A stretch of 38,456 bases of DNA from Acidovorax sp. (GCF_021287135.1 NZ_JAJTBB010000075.1:1-38456), one strand, 5' to 3'; numbered from the stretch's first letter, positions 18,735 to 27,239 are shown. The notes: generated by a model from the sequence alone, not told the origin. A program made the numbers and translations.

Positions 18735-19516
18735 GCCGGGGTCTCCGCTGCGGCTGCGGGCTTCTTTTCAAACGTCTTGCCGGTGCCGAAGTACACCTCC
18801 TGCACCTTGGGATGGTCGCGCAGCTCCAAGGGCTTGCCCTCGGCGATGAGGCGCCCGCGCGCCAGCACGATCATGCGGTCGGCATAGGCGAACACCACGT
18901 CCATGCTGTGCTCGGTGAACAGCACCGCCATGTTGCGGTCGATCACGAGCTGCTTGGTCAGCGCCATCAGTTCGTTGCGCTCCTTGGGCGCCATGCCGGC
19001 CGTGGGCTCATCCATCAGCAGCAGCTTGGGGTTGTTGGCCATGGCAATCGCCAGCTCCACGCGCTTGACGTCGCCGTAGGCCAGCACGCTGCAGGGGCGG
19101 TCGGCCTGGGCCTTCATGCCCACCTGGTCGAGCAAGGCCAGCGCCTCGCTGCGCTTGTGGTCCGAGGCCTTGCGCCACATCGAGAACAGCCGGTGGTCGT
19201 GCGAGATGAGCGCCATCTGCACGTTCTCGACCACGGTGAGCGAGGCGAACGTCTCGGCGATCTGGAACGTGCGCCCTACGCCCAGGCGCCAGATGTCCCG
19301 CGGCCGGCGGCCCACCAGTTCCTGGCCGTCCAGCAGGATGGAGCCAGCATCCGCAGCGAGCTGGCCGTTGACCATGTTGAAGGTGGTGGACTTGCCGGCG
19401 CCGTTGGGGCCGATCAGCGCCAGCAGCTCGCCCGCGGCCAGTTCGAAATGAATGCCATCCACGGCCTTGACGCCCCCGAAGGACTTGCCCAGGCCGGCGA
19501 CTTTGAGCAGGCTCAT
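18731..19516 (-). CDS. livG: ABC transporter ATP-binding protein LivG type
   Basis: A 261-residue ATPase with Walker A GPNGAGKST near residue 39, Walker B KLLLMDEPTAG, and the LivG-specific GVGRTFQIAETFASLTVVENV region after it. The canonical LSGG signature is replaced here by VLAYGDVKRVE, a known LivG-like variation in this family. The C-terminal ~15 residues are an Ala-rich tail. It overlaps both its upstream neighbour (livHM, 4 bases) and livF (4 bases), so translation of the transporter is coupled. Confidence 0.93.
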   Translation of the reverse strand: MSLLKVAGLGKSFGGVKAVDGIHFELAAGELLALIGPNGAGKSTTFNMVNGQLAADAGSILLDGQELVGRRPRDIWRLGVGRTFQIAETFASLTVVENVQMALISHDHRLFSMWRKASDHKRSEALALLDQVGMKAQADRPCSVLAYGDVKRVELAIAMANNPKLLLMDEPTAGMAPKERNELMALTKQLVIDRNMAVLFTEHSMDVVFAYADRMIVLARGRLIAEGKPLELRDHPKVQEVYFGTGKTFEKKPAAAAETPA

Positions 19517-21411
19517 GCCTGGCCCTCCTTTGCTTCACGCCGGTTGTCGAAGACCTGCCGGATGGCGCCCGCGATGCCCTGCGGGAAGAGCAGCACCAGG
19601 ATCAGGATGATGGCGCCCAGCATGGCGCGCCAGTAGTCGGTGTTGCGGGCCACGGTGTCGTGCAGCCAGGTGAAAGTGACGGCGCCCACCACCGGGCCGG
19701 CCAGCGTCTGGATGCCGCCCAGCAGCACCATGACCAGCCCATCCACCGACTTGCCCACATGCAGCGCCTCGGGGGAAATGCTGCCCTTGGAAAACGCGAA
19801 CAGCGCCCCGCCCAGGCCGGCGAACACGCCGGCGATGACGAACGCCGTCCACTGCATGCGCTTCACGTCGATGCCGATGGCGTCGGCGCGCAGCACGGAA
19901 TCCCGCCCCGCCCGCAGCGCGTAGCCAAACGGCGAGAACAGCACCCGGCGCAGCAGCAGCACACCGCCCACGACCAGGGCCAGGGTGAGGAAGTAGTAGT
20001 TGCGCTTGTCCGACAGCCACTCGGCCGGCCACACGCCAGTCAGGCCGTTGCTGCCGCCGGTGAAGCCGTCCCACTGGTAGCAGATGGCCCAGGTGATCTG
20101 CGCAAAGGCCAGCGTGAGCATGGCCAGGTACACGCCCGACAGCCGCACGCAGAACCAGCCGTAGAGCAGCGCCCCCGCGCCCGCCGCCAGCGGCGCCAGC
20201 ACCAGCGCCAGCTCCATCGGCATGCCGGCCGCGCGCACCAGCAGCGCGGCGGCATAGGCACCCAGCCCGAAGTACGCCGCATGCCCGAACGAGTGCATGC
20301 CCGCCGGCCCCATGATGAAGTGCAGGCTGGCCGCGAACAGGGCGGCGATGAGCAGGTCGATCATCAGCACCGTGAAATACGGCGAGCCGGCCGTGAGGAA
20401 CGGCAGCGCCACCAGCACGGCCACCAGCGCCATGCCGCCCGCGCGGTACCACGGCGGTGCGGCGCGCAGCGGCGCTTCCGGCAGGCCGGCGTTGCGGCTC
20501 ACGCCCTGCGGGCGGCCCATCAGGCCCCAAGGCCGCCAGATCAGCACCACCGCCATCACGAGGAACTCGACCACCAGCGTGAGCTTGGAAAACGAGACGC
20601 TGATGCCGAAGATCTCGACCACCCCGAGCCAGATGCACACGGCCTTGATTTCGGCAATCAGCAGCGCCGCCACATACGCGCCGGGGATGGACCCCATGCC
20701 GCCCACGACCACCACCACAAAGGCGGCGCCGATGGTGTTGAGATCCATCTCCAGCGTGGCCGGCTCGCGCGGCAGCTGCAGCGCACCGCCCAGGCCCGCC
20801 AGCAGCGCCCCCAGGGCGAACACCGCGGTGAAGAGCCAGGCCTGGTTCACGCCGAGGGCGCCCACCATCTCGCGGTCCTGCGTGGCGGCGCGCACCAGCG
20901 TGCCCCAGCGCGTGCGGGTCAGCAGCAGCCACAAGAGGCCCAGCACCACGGGGCCCACGACGATGAGGAACAGGTCGTAGGAGGGAAACTGCCGCCCCAG
21001 GATGCTCACTGAGCCCGACAGCCCCGGCGCGCGCGGGCCCAGCAGCTCTTCAGGGCCCCAGATCCACAGCGCCGCATCCTTGATCACCAGCACCAGCGCG
21101 AAGGTGGCCAGCAGCTGAAACAGCTCGGGCGCCTTGTAGATGCGGCGCAGCAGCAGCACCTCCACCGCCGCCCCCAGCAGGCCCACGGCCACGGCCGCCA
21201 GCAGCAGCGCGGGCCAGAAGCCCAGGCCCGTGCCCAGCTTGGCCACCAGCGAGTAGGCGATGTAGATGCCGACCATGAAGAACGAGCCGTGCGCAAAATT
21301 CACGATGCGCGTGACCCCGAAGATCAGCGACAGCCCGGCCCCCACCAGGAACAGCGAGGACGCCCCCGCCAGCCCGTTGAGCAGCTGAACGACAAAACTC
21401 GAAAAACTCAT
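19513..21411 (-). CDS. Fused LivH-LivM branched-chain-type ABC permease
   Basis: A 632-residue membrane protein in which two permeases normally encoded separately are joined. Residues 1-~295 match LivH (LSLIFGVTRIVNFAHGSFFMVG at the start, later GGMGSIPGAYVAALLIAEIKA). A hydrophilic linker (RPQGVSRNAGLPEAPLR) leads to LivM from ~330 (YFTVLMIDLLIAALFAASLHF, GHAAYFGLGAYAAALL). The start at 21411 has GGAG upstream and gives the normal LivH N-terminus; the frame extends 26 codons further up without support. Known fused forms exist in other proteobacteria. It forms the channel for the LivG/LivF ATPases encoded directly downstream. Confidence 0.92.
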   Translation of the reverse strand: MSFSSFVVQLLNGLAGASSLFLVGAGLSLIFGVTRIVNFAHGSFFMVGIYIAYSLVAKLGTGLGFWPALLLAAVAVGLLGAAVEVLLLRRIYKAPELFQLLATFALVLVIKDAALWIWGPEELLGPRAPGLSGSVSILGRQFPSYDLFLIVVGPVVLGLLWLLLTRTRWGTLVRAATQDREMVGALGVNQAWLFTAVFALGALLAGLGGALQLPREPATLEMDLNTIGAAFVVVVVGGMGSIPGAYVAALLIAEIKAVCIWLGVVEIFGISVSFSKLTLVVEFLVMAVVLIWRPWGLMGRPQGVSRNAGLPEAPLRAAPPWYRAGGMALVAVLVALPFLTAGSPYFTVLMIDLLIAALFAASLHFIMGPAGMHSFGHAAYFGLGAYAAALLVRAAGMPMELALVLAPLAAGAGALLYGWFCVRLSGVYLAMLTLAFAQITWAICYQWDGFTGGSNGLTGVWPAEWLSDKRNYYFLTLALVVGGVLLLRRVLFSPFGYALRAGRDSVLRADAIGIDVKRMQWTAFVIAGVFAGLGGALFAFSKGSISPEALHVGKSVDGLVMVLLGGIQTLAGPVVGAVTFTWLHDTVARNTDYWRAMLGAIILILVLLFPQGIAGAIRQVFDNRREAKEGQA

Positions 21412-21516
21412 CGAAGTCTCCGCGATGCAATCTGCGCACCGCCCACAGCCTATGAAACTGGCGCCCTCCCCACCAGGACAGCCGAGCAAGGGCCGCCCCG
21501 CAGCGAGGGCTGCGTC

Positions 21517-21573
21517 CCCCTTCCCGCGCTTAGCGCGAGAGAAGGGAGGGAAGACGCGAAGCGTCTGAGGGGG
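21517..21573. repeat. Double-hairpin intergenic element
   Basis: Two hairpins follow one another: 21517-21547, pairing CCCCTTCCCGCGCT with AGCGCGAGAGAAGGG apart from mismatches, and AGACGC (21552-21557) with GCGTCT (21561-21566). They lie between the binding-protein gene at 21582 and livHM, both on the minus strand, and could reduce read-through or stabilise mRNA ends. Similar sequences are common between genes in Comamonadaceae. Confidence 0.5.
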
Positions 21574-21581
21574 GTTATTGC

Positions 21582-22787
21582 CTATTCAGCAGCGCGCAGC
21601 TTCTTGACTTCGTCGTTCGAAGGCTGCACCTTGGCGCCGTCCACGTAGCGGTAGTTCACCATCACGCCCTTGCCGCCTTCGTTCTTGGTGCGGCCCACGA
21701 AGCCGCCCATGGTGGACTGGTTGTCTTCCGGACGATAGACGATGGTGCCGAACGGCGTGGGCACCTGCAGGCCCTTGAAGGCGGCCACGAGCTTTTCCGC
21801 ATCGGTGGAGCCGGCCTTCTTCATGCCTTCGGCCAGCGACTTGATGGCGCTGTAGCCCACGATGGAGCCCAGGCGCGGGTAGTCGTTGAACTTGGCCTGG
21901 TAGGCGGTTTGAAAGGCCTTGTGCTCGGGCGTCTGGATGCCATACCAGGGATAGCCGGTGACGATCCAGCCGTTGGGCGCCTCGTCCTTGAGCGGGTCCA
22001 TGTACTCGGGCTCGCCGGTCAGCAGGCTGACCACTTCGCGGCCCTGGAACAGGCCGCGGGTGTTGCCCTCGCGCACAAACTTGGACAGGTCGGCCCCGAA
22101 GAGCACGTTGAAGATCGCGTCGGGTTTGGCATCGGCCAGGGCCTGCACCACGCTGCCCGCGTCCACCTTGCCCAGGGGCGGGGCCTGCTCAGCCACGAAC
22201 TCCACATCCGGCTGCGCGGCCTTGAGCAGCTGCTTGAACGTGGCCACGGCCGACTGCCCGTATTCATAGTTGGGGTACACCAGCGCCCAGCGCTTCTTCT
22301 TGAGGGCCGCGGCCTCCGGCACCATCATCGACACCTGCATGTAGGTGGAGGGCCGCAGCCGGTAGGTGTAGCGGTTGCCGTTCTGCCAGACGATCTTGTC
22401 GGTCAGCGGCTCGCCCGCCAGGAAGAAGAACTTCTTCTGCTTGGCGAAATCGGTCAGCGCCAGGCCGACGTGCGAGAGGAACGAACCGGTGAGCACATCC
22501 ACCTTCTCGCGCGAGACCAGCTCTTCCGCCGCGCGCACCGCGTCGCCCGGATTGCCGTTGTCGTCGCGGATGACCAGCTGGACCTTCTTGCCCAGAACGC
22601 CTCCGGCGGCGTTGATCTCGTCCACCGCCAGCTCCATGCCCTTCTTGTAGGGCTCCAGGAAGGCGGGCTGCGCCTTGTAGCTGTTGATCTCGCCAATCTT
22701 GATGGCATCCTGCGCATGCACGGGGGCCAGCGTGAGGGCCAGCGCGGCAGCCGCCGTGGCACGCATGAGGGTTTGTCGCATCGTCAT
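21582..22787 (-). CDS. ABC transporter substrate-binding protein, LivK type
   Basis: A 401-residue periplasmic binding protein. A Sec signal (MTMRQTLMRATAAAALALTL, cleaved after VHAQ) precedes the mature fold DAIKIGEINSYKAQPAF. VLTGSFLSHVGLAL and ALVYPNYEYGQSAVATFK belong to the ligand lobes. The ATG at 22787 with AGGAG eight bases upstream is preferred to the GTG nine bases before it. It lies directly upstream of livHM-G-F and downstream of the two AA_synth genes, so it is the natural partner of the transporter. It is only distantly like the binding protein at 16691, so the two probably take different ligands. Confidence 0.9.
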   Translation of the reverse strand: MTMRQTLMRATAAAALALTLAPVHAQDAIKIGEINSYKAQPAFLEPYKKGMELAVDEINAAGGVLGKKVQLVIRDDNGNPGDAVRAAEELVSREKVDVLTGSFLSHVGLALTDFAKQKKFFFLAGEPLTDKIVWQNGNRYTYRLRPSTYMQVSMMVPEAAALKKKRWALVYPNYEYGQSAVATFKQLLKAAQPDVEFVAEQAPPLGKVDAGSVVQALADAKPDAIFNVLFGADLSKFVREGNTRGLFQGREVVSLLTGEPEYMDPLKDEAPNGWIVTGYPWYGIQTPEHKAFQTAYQAKFNDYPRLGSIVGYSAIKSLAEGMKKAGSTDAEKLVAAFKGLQVPTPFGTIVYRPEDNQSTMGGFVGRTKNEGGKGVMVNYRYVDGAKVQPSNDEVKKLRAAE

Positions 22788-22867
22788 GGGAAACACTCCT
22801 GAAAGGTGGGTTGGAGAGAAAGGTCCGTGGGAAAGCGCCGTGCGCGATGGTAGTGCGGCCAGGGCGC

Positions 22868-23452
22868 TCAGCGCAGGCCGTCAACGCCCTGGATGTCGGA
22901 AACCTGCAAGCCGCCGATGCGCGCCAGGGGCCGACCGCTGGCTGTGACGGCGACCGCCACCACGATTTCGTGGGAGCGCGGCGCATCGGCCACGCGGGCC
23001 TCCATGGCATCGAAATGGCTGCGCACGTAGGCGGCATCCTTGTGGCCCAGGGGCACATCGATGGCCGTGCCCAGGCCGCCTACCTTCTTGCTGGAAGGCA
23101 CCAGGGCAGCGCCCTTTTCCACCGCCGCGCGCAATGGCGCGCCGAGCTTGGGATGCAGGAGGGCGGCCGCGTGCTCCAGCTCGCCGGCTTCGCCGACGAT
23201 GGCGGCCTTGCCATAGCTCTGGGCCTGGCCGGGCTCGATGCCCAGAGCCTGCACGCAGCGCTGGCCCAGCAGGCCGCCCAGCTCCTCGCCGATGGCGATC
23301 AGCCCATCCAGGTTGTCGGCATAGCGGCCGGCATACGGGTTCTCAATGACGGCCATGGCGAGGGCCCTGCGCGCGGGCGGCTGCACCTCGCGCCCCATTT
23401 CGATGCGCACCTCGTCGGTCTGAACAATGATCTTCCGGATCTTGGCGGTCAT
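22868..23452 (-). CDS. Amino acid synthesis (AA_synth, DUF1185) family protein, paralogue 2
   Basis: A 194-residue soluble protein of a family known mainly from structure. Segments shared with its neighbour at 23498 are ENPYAGRYADNL, SYGKAAIVGEAGELEHAA, VPSSKKVGG and AYVRSHFDAMEARV. The absolutely shared Lys, Glu and His residues of the KAAIVG/GELEH and KKVGG segments look like an active site. The family name comes from weak genetics; no reaction is established. In this locus it lies between the importer and hnr, pointing to a step on or near the nicotinate pathway. AAGGAG before the ATG supports the start. Confidence 0.85.
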   Translation of the reverse strand: MTAKIRKIIVQTDEVRIEMGREVQPPARRALAMAVIENPYAGRYADNLDGLIAIGEELGGLLGQRCVQALGIEPGQAQSYGKAAIVGEAGELEHAAALLHPKLGAPLRAAVEKGAALVPSSKKVGGLGTAIDVPLGHKDAAYVRSHFDAMEARVADAPRSHEIVVAVAVTASGRPLARIGGLQVSDIQGVDGLR

Positions 23453-23497
23453 GTCTCTTGCTCCTTCGGTCTAGGGGTTGAGCGGGGGGTCGCCCGC

Positions 23498-24139
23498 TCA
23501 GCGCAGGCCATTCCACTGGCTGATGTCTTGTGCCTTCAGGCCGCCGACGCGCGCGTGGATGCGGGCACCGGTGCTCATGGCCAGGATGAAGACGATCTCA
23601 TCGGACGCGGGTGCTCCCGGCACACGCACCTCGATGGCGTCGAAGTGGCTGCGCACATAGCTCGCGTTGATATGGGTCAGCGGCACGTCTAGCGCCGCGC
23701 CCGGCCCGCCCACTTTCTTGGTGGAGGGCACGATGGCCAGGGCATTGGCCTTCTGCCCGGTCTTGGCTTCGGCCTGGCCCTGGGCATAGGCGTTGCGGTC
23801 GCCCTTCCAGCCCAGCAGCTCGCGCATGGCGTAGCCGCCCGGCACGTGCCACAGGGCGCCATGCTCCAGCTCGCCCGCGGCCCCCACGATGGCGCCCTTG
23901 CCGTAGGTTTCGATGCGCTCCGCCGGCACGGCCATGGCCGCCAGCAGCCGGCGCGCCATGTCCAGGCCCACGTCCTGCAGCGCATCCATCATGGGCAGGA
24001 TGTCGGGTTCGTACCGGCCGGCGTAGGGGTTGGTCAACACCGCACCGATGGCGCCCCGCAACAGCGGCACATCGGCCTCGGGCCCGAATTCGTGCCGGAC
24101 CTCCTCCACATGGGTGAAAACGCGTCGTATCTGGATCAT
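23498..24139 (-). CDS. Amino acid synthesis (AA_synth, DUF1185) family protein, paralogue 1
   Basis: A 213-residue paralogue of the protein at 22868. It shares NPYAGRYEPDI, TYGKGAIVGAAGELEHGAL, VPSTKKVGGPG and SYVRSHFDAIEVRV, but has an insertion of about 17 residues after the GELEH segment (ELLGWKGDRNAYAQ region). Two dissimilar copies kept side by side suggest a heteromeric enzyme or two related reactions. Only 21 bases separate it from the UPF0280 gene upstream, so it is in the hnr operon. Activity unknown; a ring-opening or tautomer-processing role in the pathway is an inference. Confidence 0.85.
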   Translation of the reverse strand: MIQIRRVFTHVEEVRHEFGPEADVPLLRGAIGAVLTNPYAGRYEPDILPMMDALQDVGLDMARRLLAAMAVPAERIETYGKGAIVGAAGELEHGALWHVPGGYAMRELLGWKGDRNAYAQGQAEAKTGQKANALAIVPSTKKVGGPGAALDVPLTHINASYVRSHFDAIEVRVPGAPASDEIVFILAMSTGARIHARVGGLKAQDISQWNGLR

Positions 24140-24160
24140 TGTGAAAGCCTGTGGTTTTCG

Positions 24161-25081
24161 TTAAGCAAATACCGAACCAACTACCGATTCCTCAGCCCCT
24201 TCAGGCGGCGCTGGCGCACCGAGCACGGCCTGCGCCGACGCCGTGGCCATGGACTGGCCCTGGCACACCAGCAAAGCACCCCACAGCAAGCCATCGGCCT
24301 GCAATTCTTGCGCCTTTTGCCAACCGGCGCGCAGCGCTGCATGCACGATGTCCGAAGGCAGCGCTGGCACATCCATCGTGACGAGCCGATCGCCCAGGTC
24401 GCTGTCGTCCCGCACCTGCCACGCGGGGGCGCGGCGAACCCGCACGTCCTGCACGTTGACGGCATTGGCAACGACGGTGGCAGCCGCATCGGCCTGCGCC
24501 GCCGTGGCGGCCAGCACGGTCACGCTGTCGGCAATGCCCAGCGACTGGCTGCGCCCGCGCCACCCGCTGGTGGCCACGCCCCGCACCGGCAGGGTGCTGT
24601 CGATGTGGACGGTTCCATCCAGAGCGAGGCCGCCCGTCCCGAGCACCGCGTTCAGCGCCGACACATCAGCGTACACGCCCACGGTGACAGAGCGGCCGGG
24701 CGCCAGGTACAGGGCGATGTCTCCGCCGTTGTTTACCCATGCACGGTCGATGCCCTCGCGCCCGCAAGCGTCCAGGATCTCTTGCGCCACGGCGCCCGCC
24801 ACGGCGGCCATGGGCGTGATGAAGCCGGCGCGGAACGGCGCGCAGGCGGCCCACATGCGACGCGCAACGGCACCGTGCAGGGGGCAGTCGGCCCCCACGG
24901 GCGCGCGCAGCGCCGCCAGCTCCGCCACCAGCTCCTGCAACAGCCCGTCAAAGCGCTGCCAGGCGCGCTCATGCGCGCGGGCCACCGCCAGCGGCTCCCC
25001 ATCGACCTGCAGGACGAGGTCGATGGGACCGTGCTGGAAGTGCCAGCGGCCACCCGGCAGGAGATTTCGGCAGGCATTCAT
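24161..25081 (-). CDS. UPF0280-family protein (ApbE superfamily)
   Basis: A 306-residue soluble protein. Matching features are FITPMAAVAGAVAQEILDACG, VNNGGDIALYL (the glycine-rich strand typical of ApbE-like folds) and TSGWRGRSQSLGIADSVTVLA with the family's conserved Asp-Ser/Thr. The COG is 'UPF0280, ApbE superfamily'; classical ApbE transfers FMN from FAD to proteins. Here it follows hnr with a 16-base gap and is almost certainly co-translated. Given that Hnr is a flavo-iron-sulfur reductase, a cofactor-attachment role is an attractive inference, but UPF0280 proteins have no proven activity. Confidence 0.82.
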   Translation of the reverse strand: MNACRNLLPGGRWHFQHGPIDLVLQVDGEPLAVARAHERAWQRFDGLLQELVAELAALRAPVGADCPLHGAVARRMWAACAPFRAGFITPMAAVAGAVAQEILDACGREGIDRAWVNNGGDIALYLAPGRSVTVGVYADVSALNAVLGTGGLALDGTVHIDSTLPVRGVATSGWRGRSQSLGIADSVTVLAATAAQADAAATVVANAVNVQDVRVRRAPAWQVRDDSDLGDRLVTMDVPALPSDIVHAALRAGWQKAQELQADGLLWGALLVCQGQSMATASAQAVLGAPAPPEGAEESVVGSVFA

Positions 25082-25097
25082 GGCGGGACGGCGGCAC

Positions 25098-26735
25098 TCA
25101 GCCCAGCAAAGGCGGCTGCCCGAGCGGCCAGGGGTTGGAGGCCGGCAGGGCCTGCCACAGACGCGCCTGGGGTGCGCCATCGTTGTGCCACGCGCCCTGC
25201 GCCAGCACCTCGCGCAGGTTGCGGATCTGCTCGATATGCCCGCCCAGCGCGGCATAGTCCGCACGCCGCATGCTGAACTCGATGGGCGCGACGATCGCCG
25301 GCGTGGGCACCGTGCCAAAGCTGTTGTCCGGCATGCGCAGCACGTCGGCCATGACGGTGATACCGCCGCCCGGCCACACGTAGGCCGGCGCCCCGCCGCA
25401 CGTGACGTTGACCAGCGCCTGCTTGATGGAGCGCGTGAGCAGCACCGGGTTTTCGGTGACGCCGGCGCGCAGGCTGCCGCCCGCGCCGCCCAGGAACAGC
25501 ACGGAAGCCAGCGAAGGCTCGCAGTTTTCGCCAATGCGGTCCACGATGCGCCGCACGTCCTGGGGCATGGATGCCTCCACCGGCCGAAGCGCTTCGTCCA
25601 GCACGTACCAGGACGCGTGCTCTCCGGTGGTCGATGTCATCAGCAGGCGCAGCCCGGGCCACGCGACGGCGGGCTCCCAGCCTTCGATGATGGACAACGG
25701 GTCCGCGATGTCGGTGCCGCCCCAGCCCGTGCCGGGGTTCGCGACCTGGAAGTAGCGGCCCGGCGTGGACTTGCGCCCGCGCATCTGGATGCCGGACGGC
25801 CGCATGTCCAGGCAGCGGCCGGCCTGGTGCTCGGTGAGCACCCCGGTGATGTGGTCATCGACCACGACCACCTCGTCCACATGCCCGTAGAACTGGCGCG
25901 CAAAAATGCCAATGGCCGCAGAGCCGCACCCCACGCGCATGCGCTGCTCGGCCACGCCGTTGACGATGGGCGCCTGCCCCGCCTGGATAACGAGCTGCGA
26001 TCCGCCGTCAATGGTGAGCTCCACCGCGTGCTTGTTGCCCAGCAACTGCATCATTTCTGCGGTGATGCGGCCTTCCTTCTTGGTGCCGCCGGTGAGGTGG
26101 TGCACACCGCCCAGCGAGAGCATCTGGGAGCCGTATTCCGCCGTGGTCACGTGGCCCACGACCTCGCCCTTGCAGCGCACATTGGCCTGCTCCGGGCCGA
26201 GAAAGCGGTCGGTGTCGATCTTCACCTTGAAGCTGCAGTAGCTGAAGATGCCTTCGGTGACCACCGTGACCATGTCCACCCCCTCGACCTGGGAGCCCAC
26301 GATGAAGGGCGCGGGCTTGTAGTCCGGGTAGGTGGTGGATGAGCCCACGCCCGTCACGAAGACTTCTTCCGAGAGGAGCAGGTCGCCGTTCCACGCGGGC
26401 GCAGTCCCCGCCGGGGCGCCGTCCTCCGTGGCTGCACCGGCCTGCCCGGGCGGCTGGGCGCGCCCCGCAAACGGCACCAGCGCGGGTTCGCCCGCCTCCA
26501 GGGTCTTGCGCAGCAACACCACCGGTTCCAGCCGCACCAGCACGCCGGCCTGGTTGGCGTAACGGTCGCAGGCGCCCGCGCGGCCTTCCGAGATCTGGCA
26601 GAGCACCGGGCAGGCGTTGCATTCCACCTTGGCGCCGCTCATGCGGTCGTTACGCGGCCGCGCGCGCTCCAGCACCTGCGGCAGGTCTGGCGTGTCCATG
26701 CCGGGAAGCCCGTCGGTCTTGGTGTGTTCTGTCAT
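25098..26735 (-). CDS. hnr: 6-hydroxynicotinate reductase
   Basis: A cytoplasmic reductase of about 545 residues. The N-terminal cluster motif VECNACPVLCQISEGRAGAC has Cys spacing 2-3-9 for an iron-sulfur centre. Long conserved blocks follow (GVGSSTTYPDYKPAPFIVGS, CKGEVVGHVTTAEYGSQML, PVNPG-type RYFQVANPGTGWGGTDIADP, TCGGAPAYVWPGGGI). These fit proteins annotated as 6-hydroxynicotinate reductase, which in Eubacterium barkeri and Azorhizobium reduces 6-hydroxynicotinate to 1,4,5,6-tetrahydro-6-oxonicotinate with ferredoxin. The ATG at 26735 (M in MTEHTK) is chosen; ATG 26756 and GTG 26801 are in frame, but the latter would run into the operator. Divergent from fdxA. Confidence 0.85.
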   Translation of the reverse strand: MTEHTKTDGLPGMDTPDLPQVLERARPRNDRMSGAKVECNACPVLCQISEGRAGACDRYANQAGVLVRLEPVVLLRKTLEAGEPALVPFAGRAQPPGQAGAATEDGAPAGTAPAWNGDLLLSEEVFVTGVGSSTTYPDYKPAPFIVGSQVEGVDMVTVVTEGIFSYCSFKVKIDTDRFLGPEQANVRCKGEVVGHVTTAEYGSQMLSLGGVHHLTGGTKKEGRITAEMMQLLGNKHAVELTIDGGSQLVIQAGQAPIVNGVAEQRMRVGCGSAAIGIFARQFYGHVDEVVVVDDHITGVLTEHQAGRCLDMRPSGIQMRGRKSTPGRYFQVANPGTGWGGTDIADPLSIIEGWEPAVAWPGLRLLMTSTTGEHASWYVLDEALRPVEASMPQDVRRIVDRIGENCEPSLASVLFLGGAGGSLRAGVTENPVLLTRSIKQALVNVTCGGAPAYVWPGGGITVMADVLRMPDNSFGTVPTPAIVAPIEFSMRRADYAALGGHIEQIRNLREVLAQGAWHNDGAPQARLWQALPASNPWPLGQPPLLG

Positions 26736-26789
26736 CGTGCGGCCCATCCATTGCATTGATGCAAGTGCTTGTACGCGCTTGGCGTTTTG

Positions 26790-26845
26790 TGTAGCATTCA
26801 CTTAACTTAAATGTTGTGAACGCTACATTGATCGCGAATGTAGCG
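26790..26845. promoter_or_regulatory. Nested inverted repeats in the hnr-fdxA divergent region (probable TetR operator)
   Basis: Two overlapping palindromes share a TGTAGC half site. CGCTACATT (26821-26829) and AATGTAGCG (26837-26845) form a perfect 9-bp repeat with a 7-base spacer; TGTAGCATTCAC (26790-26801) and GTGAACGCTACA (26816-26827) pair at 11 of 12 positions across 14 bases. This arrangement between two divergent catabolic operons is what a dimeric TetR repressor would bind; the TetR gene at 28146 is the obvious candidate. Confidence 0.65.
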
Positions 26846-26909
26846 GAATCGCAAAGGGTCCGCAATGGTGTTTTTGCGGCCCCAAAAACGGTGCACGAGG
26901 AGCCCCAAA

Positions 26910-27239
26910 ATGACGCACGTTGTGACGGACGCCTGCATTCGGTGCAAGTACACCGACTGTGTCGACGTCTGCCCGGTCGACTGCTTCCGCGAAGGTCCCG
27001 AGTTTCTGGTGATCGACCCGGACGAATGCATCGACTGTGCGGTGTGCATTCCGGAGTGCCCGGCCGATGCGATCTACGCCGAAGACGACTTACCGCAAGG
27101 CTTGGAGAACTTCCTCGCGTTCAACAAAAAACTGGCGCCCACCTTGCCCACAATCACCAAAAGAAAGCCGGCTTTGCCAGATGCGGAACAATGGAGGGTT
27201 GTGAGCCACAAGCTTTCCGGCCTGGATATCGCGTGGTAG
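26910..27239 (+). CDS. fdxA: 7Fe-8S ferredoxin
   Basis: A 109-residue ferredoxin nearly identical in layout to Azotobacter FdI. Cysteines are at 9, 12, 17, 21, 25, 40, 43, 46 and 50. By that homology C9, C17 and C50 bind [3Fe-4S], and C21, C40, C43 and C46 bind [4Fe-4S]. The C-terminal tail (NITEK-like TITKRK, then PDAEQW) is also typical. AGGAG precedes the ATG at 26910; an in-frame ATG at 26865 has no such site. First gene of the rightward arm and adjacent to its reductase, so it probably carries electrons to 6-hydroxynicotinate reductase. Confidence 0.95.
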   Translation: MTHVVTDACIRCKYTDCVDVCPVDCFREGPEFLVIDPDECIDCAVCIPECPADAIYAEDDLPQGLENFLAFNKKLAPTLPTITKRKPALPDAEQWRVVSHKLSGLDIAW

